A stretch of DNA of 20,439 nt from Pseudazoarcus pumilus_A (lineage in GTDB: Bacteria > Pseudomonadota > Gammaproteobacteria > Burkholderiales > Rhodocyclaceae), in the NCBI GenBank assembly GCA_033837965.1, contig JAJLLM010000103.1, forward strand, positions 1 through 20,439, read 5' to 3'. A program made the position numbers and the translations under genes. Below, in pieces: positions 15,361-20,439 of the stretch (positions within the stretch are counted from its first letter, which is position 1; each line of letters begins with the position of its first letter). The notes beneath the pieces are model-generated. The model saw only the letters and a program-made list of their open reading frames with translations. It did no database searches and was not told the origin of the DNA.

Positions 15361-18045
15361 CTAGCGGCTGCTGCGCAAATCCAGGCTGCCTTGGCGGATC
15401 GACGGGTCTTCGGGGTCGGGGTGCAACTCGAAGCCGAGCTTCTCGACGAAATGCAGCATGCGTTCGTTGCTGGCCAGGAACACCCCGTCCATGCGCACGA
15501 AGCCGCGCTTGCGGGCGGTGTCGATGAGCAGGTCCATGAGGCGCCGGGCCACGCCACGGTGCTGCCAGGCGTCGGCCACGACCACGGCGAATTCGCAGGA
15601 TTCGCGATCCGGGTTGGCGGCGTAGCGGCATACGCCGATCTGCGTTTCGCGGCCGTCTTCGACCGTGGTGGCGACAAAGGCCATCTCGCGGTCGTAGTCG
15701 ATCTGCGTGAGGCGGATGACCATCGCCGGCGACAGCTCGCGCACGGTGTTCATGAAGCGCTGGTAGCGCGTCTCGGACGACAGGCCGCGCACGAAAGTGG
15801 TGGTGAGCGCGGCGTCTTCCGGGCGGATCGGGCGCAGCGTCACCTGCGTGCCGTCAGGCAGCACCCACTCCGTCATCAGGTGCGACGGATAGGGGTGGAT
15901 CGCCATGTGCTCGTAGCGGCCTTCGGACGGCGGGGCGGGCGAGATGACGATGCGCGCATCGAGCGCGACCGCGCCGGATTCGTCGACCAGCAGCGGGTCG
16001 ATTTCCAGCGCGAGGATCTCGGGCAGTTCGCACACCATCTCGCTCACTCGCAGCAGCACGTCTTCGAGCGCGTCGTGGTTGGCCGCCGGGCGCACGGCCG
16101 AGGCGTCGAGCAGCGGCGCGACCGGCGCCGACTGCATCAGGTCGCGCGCGAGGAAGTCGTTGAGCGGCGGCAGGGCATGAGCGCGTGCGCCTCCGGCGCG
16201 ACGGCCGCCGGCGCCCAGCCCGATGAGCGGGCCGAAGACTGCGTCGGTGCGCGACGTCACCGCCAGTTCGCGGCCATTACTGCGCACCACCATGGGTTCG
16301 ATGGCGACGCCGTTGAGGCGTGCTTCCGGGTTGTTGCCGGCGACCGCCTCCATGATGCCGCGCCAGGCATTGCGCACCGCATCCAGGCTGGCTACGCCGA
16401 GGCGCACGCCGCCGGCATCGGTTTTCGAAGGCAGGTCGGGCGAATCGATCTTCATCGCCACCGGCAGGCCGATGGCCTGCGCCAGTTCCAGCGCTTCCTC
16501 CTCGCTGGTGGCGACGCGGGTCGGTGCCACCGGAATGCCGAAGGCGGCCAGACAGGTCTTGGACTCGGTCTCCGTCAGCACCGAGCGCGCCTCGCCCAAC
16601 GCGGCAAGGATGACGCGCCGTGCGGAGTCGATGTCGGGCGCATCGAGATGCGACAGCGGGCCCGGCACCTGCATCAGCAGCTTCTGGTTGCGGTAGTAGG
16701 CCGAGATGTGGCTGAACAGCTCGACCGCCGGTTCCGGTGTGCGGAAAGTCGGGATGCCGGCCTTGTGGAAGACGTCGCGGCTCTCGGTTACGTGCTGCTC
16801 GCCGACACAGCAGGTCACCAGCGGCTTGCCGGCATCGCGACCGATGTCGGCCACGGCGCGGGCAACGTGGGTGGGGCGGGTGGTGGCCTGCGGCGACAGC
16901 AGCACCAGCACGCCGTCCACATGCGGGCCGTCGAGCACCGCGCGTAGTGCGTCGCGATAGGTGTCGGCGTCGGCGATGCGGCCCAGGTCGACGGGGTTGC
17001 CGCCGTTCCAGCGATCCCCCAGCAGGGCGGTGAGTTTCTCGCGCGTCTGCGGGGCGAAATCCGACAGCGGAATGCCCAGGTCGGCCGCGCGGTCGGCCGC
17101 CATGAAGCCCAGACCACCGCCGTTGGTGACGATGGCGAGCCGGTTGCCGCGTGGCCGGAAATCCGCAAACAGCGCGCCGGCGGCGGCAAACAACTGGTTC
17201 AGGTTGTACAGCCGCACCACGCCACAGCGCCGGATGGCGGCATCGAAGGCGGCATCGCTGCCCGGCGAGGTGCCGACCAGCTCATGGATGGCGGCGGCGA
17301 CCTGCGGATTGCGGCCGGCCTTGAGCAACAGCACCGGCTTCATGCGTGCGGCAGCGCGCAGGGCGGTCATGAAGCGGCGCGGGTCGCGAATGCGCTCGAT
17401 GTAGAGAAAGATGCTTTCGGTACGCGGGTCTGCCACGAGATAGTCGAGTACGTCGCCGAAGTCGATGTCCTGGCTGGCGCCCACCGTTGCGACTGCAGAG
17501 AAGCCGACGCCGTTGGGCGTGGCCCAGTCCATCACCGCCGTGGCCAGCGCGCCCGACTGCGACAGCAAGCCGATGGAGCCGTTGCGCGGCATGGTGTGCG
17601 CGATGCTGGCGTTGAGTCCGATTTCCGGCCGGATCACGCCCAGCGCGTTGGGGCCGAGCAGGCGGATGCCGTGGCGTCGTGCTGCCTCGCGCAGACTGCG
17701 GGCGGCTTCGCGGCGCTGTTCGGGCGGGTGGATGAAACCGGCCGGCAGGATGGCTGCGCGAATGCCGACGGCGGCACAGTCGGCCAGCAGGTCGGGGACT
17801 TCCTCGATGGGGGTGCCGATGACGGCCAGGTCGATGGGCCCGCGCGCCTCGGCCAGCGAACGCACACAGGACAGGCCGTGCGCGCTGGAGGTGTCCGGCG
17901 CGACCACCGTGATCGGGCCGCGGAAGCGTCCTTCACGCAGGTTGCGCAGCGCGATGTTGGCGATCGAGGCCTCGTCGAAGCAGGGACCGATCACGGCTAC
18001 CGAGCGGGGCTGGAAGAGTGGGGCGAGGTAGTGGGTTTCGTTCAT
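15361..18045 (-). CDS. Acyl-CoA synthetase (NDP-forming)/GNAT fusion, Pat-type protein acetyltransferase
   Basis: An 894-residue fusion. Domains in order are a CoA-binding Rossmann domain (about 8-135), two succinyl-CoA-ligase-like flavodoxin domains (about 150-450; GLLSQSGALATAVMDWA at 159-175), an ATP-grasp domain (about 475-705; IGLPVAMKIDSPDLPSKT at 525-542), and a C-terminal GNAT domain (about 725-880) with the acetyl-CoA loop QHRGVA (828-833). This is the architecture of Pat/YfiQ, which acetylates lysines of enzymes such as acetyl-CoA synthetase. In active ADP-forming synthetases a phosphorylated histidine lies in an SHTG motif; hand alignment from KAGR to GSD puts L256 there, so ligase activity is doubtful. 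The ATG at 18045 is preferred over one at 18075 by family start. The open frame continuing to 19668 is antisense to gabD. Confidence 0.9.
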   Translation of the reverse strand: MNETHYLAPLFQPRSVAVIGPCFDEASIANIALRNLREGRFRGPITVVAPDTSSAHGLSCVRSLAEARGPIDLAVIGTPIEEVPDLLADCAAVGIRAAILPAGFIHPPEQRREAARSLREAARRHGIRLLGPNALGVIRPEIGLNASIAHTMPRNGSIGLLSQSGALATAVMDWATPNGVGFSAVATVGASQDIDFGDVLDYLVADPRTESIFLYIERIRDPRRFMTALRAAARMKPVLLLKAGRNPQVAAAIHELVGTSPGSDAAFDAAIRRCGVVRLYNLNQLFAAAGALFADFRPRGNRLAIVTNGGGLGFMAADRAADLGIPLSDFAPQTREKLTALLGDRWNGGNPVDLGRIADADTYRDALRAVLDGPHVDGVLVLLSPQATTRPTHVARAVADIGRDAGKPLVTCCVGEQHVTESRDVFHKAGIPTFRTPEPAVELFSHISAYYRNQKLLMQVPGPLSHLDAPDIDSARRVILAALGEARSVLTETESKTCLAAFGIPVAPTRVATSEEEALELAQAIGLPVAMKIDSPDLPSKTDAGGVRLGVASLDAVRNAWRGIMEAVAGNNPEARLNGVAIEPMVVRSNGRELAVTSRTDAVFGPLIGLGAGGRRAGGARAHALPPLNDFLARDLMQSAPVAPLLDASAVRPAANHDALEDVLLRVSEMVCELPEILALEIDPLLVDESGAVALDARIVISPAPPSEGRYEHMAIHPYPSHLMTEWVLPDGTQVTLRPIRPEDAALTTTFVRGLSSETRYQRFMNTVRELSPAMVIRLTQIDYDREMAFVATTVEDGRETQIGVCRYAANPDRESCEFAVVVADAWQHRGVARRLMDLLIDTARKRGFVRMDGVFLASNERMLHFVEKLGFELHPDPEDPSIRQGSLDLRSSR

Positions 18046-18156
18046 GTGCGGCAATGATGCAATGCAGCGACCCATGATAGCGGAGGCATCGCCGGCGACC
18101 CACCCCCGCGGCGCTAGAATGACGACTTTCGCAACGCGCTTGAGGGAAGAACTGCC
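18046..18156. promoter_or_regulatory. Divergent promoter region between the Pat-like gene and gabD
   Basis: This 111-base gap must drive both divergent genes. A TAGAAT -10-like box for gabD lies at 18115-18120, about 37 bases before the ATG, but no good -35 is seen at the usual distance. A GAGGGA ribosome site for gabD is at 18142-18147. No convincing box was found for the Pat-like gene, and no clear operator palindrome. Confidence 0.35.
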
Positions 18157-19614
18157 ATGAACGCTCCCGCCCAATCCATGTTGCTGCGCCAGCAGGCCTA
18201 CGTCGACGGCCAGTGGATCGACGCCGACAGCGGCAAACGCTTCGACGTACGTGATCCGGCCAGCCGCGCGGTCATCGCCAGTGTGCCCGACCTGGGCGCC
18301 GCCGAGACCGAACGCGCGGTGGCCGCAGCCGATGCCGCCTTGCCTGCGTGGCGCAGCAAGCTCGCCGCCGAGCGCGCTAAACTGCTGCGCGAGTGGTTCC
18401 GCCTGATCATGGCGAATGCCGACGAACTGGCCGCCATCATGACCGCCGAGCAGGGCAAGCCGTTGTTCGAGGCCAAGGGAGAGATCGGCTATGCCGCGTC
18501 CTTCGTCGAGTGGTTTGCCGAAGAAGCCCGCCGCATCGAAGGCGACGTCATCCCCACGCCGGCGGCCGACCGCCGCCTGCTGGTGATCAAGCAGCCGGTC
18601 GGCGTGTGCGCCGCCATCACGCCGTGGAATTTCCCGTCGGCCATGATCACGCGCAAGGTCGCCCCCGCACTGGCGGCCGGCTGCACGGTGGTGGTCAAGC
18701 CGGCCGAGCAGACGCCGCTGTCCGCGCTTGCGCTGGCCGAGCTGGCCGAGCAGGCCGGCTTTCCGAAAGGCGTGTTCAACGTCGTTACCGGCGATGCCGC
18801 CACCATCGGCGGGGTGCTCACCGCCAGCCCGACGGTGCGCAAGCTGTCCTTCACCGGCTCCACCGAGGTCGGCCGTCTGCTGATGCAGCAGTGCGCGCCC
18901 ACCATCAAGAAGCTGTCGCTGGAACTTGGTGGCAACGCGCCCTTCATCGTCTTCGACGACGCCGATCTCGATCTGGCCGTGAAGGGTGCGATTTCGTCCA
19001 AGTTCCGCAACACGGGGCAGACCTGCGTGTGCGCCAACCGGCTGTACGTGCAGGCCGGGGTGTATGACGAGTTCGCGCGCCGGCTGGCCGAGGCGGTGGC
19101 CAAGCTGAAGATCGGCGCCGGCAACTCCGGCACCGTGCACATCGGCCCGCTGATCGACGATGCGGCGGTGGAAAAGGTCGAGTCGCACGTTTCCGACGCG
19201 CTTTCCAAGGGTGCCAAGGCGGTGCTCGGTGGCAAGCGTCATGCGCTGGGCGGCAGTTTCTTCGAGCCCACGGTACTGACCGGCGTGACGCCGGCCATGC
19301 GCGTCGCGCGTGAGGAAACCTTCGGCCCGGTCGCGCCGCTGTTCCGCTTCGAGACGGAAGAGGAAGTGGTGCGCATGGCCAACGACACCGAATACGGGCT
19401 GGCGGCCTACTTCTTCACGCGCGATGTCGGCCGTGTGTTCCGCGTCTCCGAGGCGCTGGACTTCGGCATGGTGTCGGTCAATACCGGTGTGTTCTCGAGC
19501 GAGGTCTTCCCCTTCGGCGGCATCAAGCAATCCGGCGTGGGGCGTGAAGGCGCGCGCGTGGGGATCGAGGAATACCTGGAGATGAAGTCCATCTGCATCG
19601 GCGGCATCGCGTGA
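18157..19614 (+). CDS. gabD: Succinate-semialdehyde dehydrogenase, GabD type
   Basis: A 485-residue aldehyde dehydrogenase that oxidises succinate semialdehyde to succinate, probably with NADP+, as the last step of 4-aminobutyrate breakdown. Visible active-site features are PWNF with oxyanion-stabilising N158, the cofactor-binding K181 in VVVKPAEQTPLSA, general base E256 in LELGGNAP, and nucleophile C290 in GQTCVCANR. Length and the FPFGGIKQSGVGREG stretch near the C-terminus fit GabD well; other semialdehyde substrates (glutarate type) cannot be excluded. No aminotransferase gene (gabT) is adjacent. A GAGGGA ribosome site precedes the ATG. The stop overlaps the next gene's GTG start. Confidence 0.92.
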   Translation: MNAPAQSMLLRQQAYVDGQWIDADSGKRFDVRDPASRAVIASVPDLGAAETERAVAAADAALPAWRSKLAAERAKLLREWFRLIMANADELAAIMTAEQGKPLFEAKGEIGYAASFVEWFAEEARRIEGDVIPTPAADRRLLVIKQPVGVCAAITPWNFPSAMITRKVAPALAAGCTVVVKPAEQTPLSALALAELAEQAGFPKGVFNVVTGDAATIGGVLTASPTVRKLSFTGSTEVGRLLMQQCAPTIKKLSLELGGNAPFIVFDDADLDLAVKGAISSKFRNTGQTCVCANRLYVQAGVYDEFARRLAEAVAKLKIGAGNSGTVHIGPLIDDAAVEKVESHVSDALSKGAKAVLGGKRHALGGSFFEPTVLTGVTPAMRVAREETFGPVAPLFRFETEEEVVRMANDTEYGLAAYFFTRDVGRVFRVSEALDFGMVSVNTGVFSSEVFPFGGIKQSGVGREGARVGIEEYLEMKSICIGGIA

Positions 19615-20171
19615 ACGCCGATCACGCAACGCTGGCCGCGCCATCGGCCTGGGTGGCGCGTTTTGCACCGCTGCTGCCGGCCGGCGCGCGGGTGCTGGAT
19701 CTGGCCTGCGGCGGCGGGCGTCATGCCCGCCTGTTTGCGGCGCGTGGTTGTGAGGTCACGGCGGTGGATCGCGACGCCGAGGCCATCGCACAATTGCAGG
19801 GTGTGGCGGGCGTTTCGGCGGAAGTCGTCGATCTGGAACAGGCCGCCTGGCCGTTGGCCGGCCGCAGCTTTGACGCGGTGGTGGTCACCAACTACCTGTA
19901 CCGGCCGCATTTCGACGCGCTGCTGGCCTGCGTCGCGCTCGGTGGCGTGCTGATCTACGAGACCTTCATGCGCGGCAACGAACGCTTCGGCAAGCCCTCC
20001 AACCCGGCCTTTTTGCTGGAAGCGGATGAACTGCTGCAAGGTGTGGCGGGGAAGTTCACGGTGCTGGCCTTCGAGCAGGGCGAGGTCGCGCTGCCCAAGC
20101 CGGCGATGGTGCAGCGCATTTGCGCACTGCGCAGCGCCAGCGCCTTGCCGCTTATTCCGTCACTTCGGTAG
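19611..20171 (+). CDS. Small class I SAM-dependent methyltransferase
   Basis: A 186-residue single-domain protein with the SAM-binding motif I VLDLACGGGRHAR (28-40), the acidic ribose-binding position in VTAVDRD (about 49-55), and VVVTNYLYRPHF around motif IV. It resembles TehB-like and other small methyltransferases; the substrate cannot be told. It begins with GTG at 19611, whose GTGA overlaps the gabD stop, so the two genes are translationally coupled. There is no known pathway link with GabD. The last codons (CTT CGG TAG) lie inside a 9-bp tandem repeat attached to a palindrome, so the natural C-terminus may have been changed by that element. Confidence 0.85.
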   Translation: MNADHATLAAPSAWVARFAPLLPAGARVLDLACGGGRHARLFAARGCEVTAVDRDAEAIAQLQGVAGVSAEVVDLEQAAWPLAGRSFDAVVVTNYLYRPHFDALLACVALGGVLIYETFMRGNERFGKPSNPAFLLEADELLQGVAGKFTVLAFEQGEVALPKPAMVQRICALRSASALPLIPSLR

Positions 20172-20207
20172 CTTCGGTAGGGCGCAATAACCGCAGGGCA
20201 TTGCGCC
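20163..20207. repeat. REP-like palindrome with 9-bp tandem repeat
   Basis: CTTCGGTAG occurs twice in tandem (20163-20171, 20172-20180), followed at once by the inverted repeat GGCGCAAT (20181-20188) and ATTGCGCC (20200-20207) with an 11-base loop. The GGTAGGGCGCAATAAC layout resembles a palindrome family dispersed in many betaproteobacterial genomes. It lies between convergent genes, so it may also act as a terminator. Its first copy holds the methyltransferase stop codon. Confidence 0.6.
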
Positions 20208-20214
20208 GTATGGA

Positions 20215-20439
20215 TCACGACCCCGTTACGATCTCCCGCGCCACGGCAGCGATGCCGGCCGGAGTGAGGTCGTCAGTGGCGACTTTGCGCCCGTCGGAAA
20301 AATTCACGTAGTTGTGGTTCTGCGAGCGCTTGTAGAGCGGGTCGTAGTGCTTGTCGATGAATTCGCCGTAGAGCTCGGGCAGGGCGTGGGCGGCGGCGAG
20401 TTCCTTCCAGTGGTCCAGCGTCTCGTTGCTCTGCAGGCC
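20215..20439 (-). CDS. mnmH: Probable tRNA 2-selenouridine synthase MnmH, C-terminal end (runs off window)
   Basis: The last 74 codons and stop of a minus-strand gene that begins beyond the right edge. The visible protein contains HWKELAAAHALPELYGEFID and then KHYDPLYKRSQNHNYVNF, resembling the C-terminus of the selenophosphate-dependent tRNA 2-selenouridine synthase, which swaps sulfur for selenium in mnm5s2U34. The N-terminal rhodanese domain and the P-loop are outside the window, so the assignment rests on the HYDPxYxRS pattern alone. It would act on the product of MnmC, encoded elsewhere in this window, but the genes are not adjacent. Confidence 0.62.
   Translation of the reverse strand, partial: GLQSNETLDHWKELAAAHALPELYGEFIDKHYDPLYKRSQNHNYVNFSDGRKVATDDLTPAGIAAVAREIVTGS

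Noticed and set aside
14554..16947. Long plus-strand open frame of 797 codons
   Set aside because: It is the antisense shadow of the mutarotase and Pat-like genes in high-GC DNA; its translation is rich in histidine, arginine and valine and has no recognisable domain.
18046..19668. In-frame extension of the Pat-like reading frame, making one 1435-codon frame over gabD
   Set aside because: It is antisense to gabD, whose catalytic motifs are unmistakable. The extension has no family character, and the Pat-like family start is at 18045.

Overview
The window is GC-rich chromosomal DNA, about 65% GC by eye, with very short gaps between genes. The protein sequences look betaproteobacterial, and the Rhodocyclales (Azoarcus/Thauera type) are my best guess. 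That guess rests on protein character and gene neighbourhood, not on a marker-gene comparison. I see no mobile element, CRISPR array or phage gene. It is mostly housekeeping DNA carrying several unusual variants.

Layout. At 1-369 (minus strand) lie the start of a cryptochrome/photolyase-family gene and a small zinc-ribbon DUF2256 gene that overlap by four bases. At 416-575 (plus) a tRNA-Val(CAC) has its own promoter and terminator and is followed by gltX (611-2002). Converging on gltX is a minus-strand group: lysS, mnmC, sbtA and sbtB (6772 down to 2011). This gives a lysyl-tRNA synthetase, a bifunctional tRNA wobble-uridine modifier, and an SbtA-type bicarbonate permease with its PII-like partner SbtB. 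At 7060-8859 (plus) is a chemoreceptor with a tiny periplasmic loop and an extra C-terminal cytoplasmic domain.

From 18045 down to 8895 a long minus-strand run carries an acyl-CoA synthetase/GNAT fusion of the Pat type, a hexose-6-phosphate mutarotase, tex, an ArsC/YffB-family reductase, hslO (Hsp33) and minC-minD-minE. Divergent from it, gabD and a small methyltransferase (18157-20171, plus) overlap and form an operon. The right end holds the C-terminus of a probable mnmH gene (minus), facing the methyltransferase across a REP-like palindrome.

How the genes work together. MinCDE place the division septum. GltX, LysS, tRNA-Val, MnmC and MnmH serve translation and tRNA modification. SbtA/SbtB form a transporter-regulator pair. 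GabD feeds succinate into central metabolism, and the Pat-like enzyme probably acetylates metabolic enzymes. The most striking observation is that the hslO product, otherwise a clear Hsp33, lacks all four zinc-binding redox-switch cysteines. The next most interesting are the SbtA-SbtB pair, the chemoreceptor architecture, and the Pat-like protein whose catalytic histidine position is leucine.
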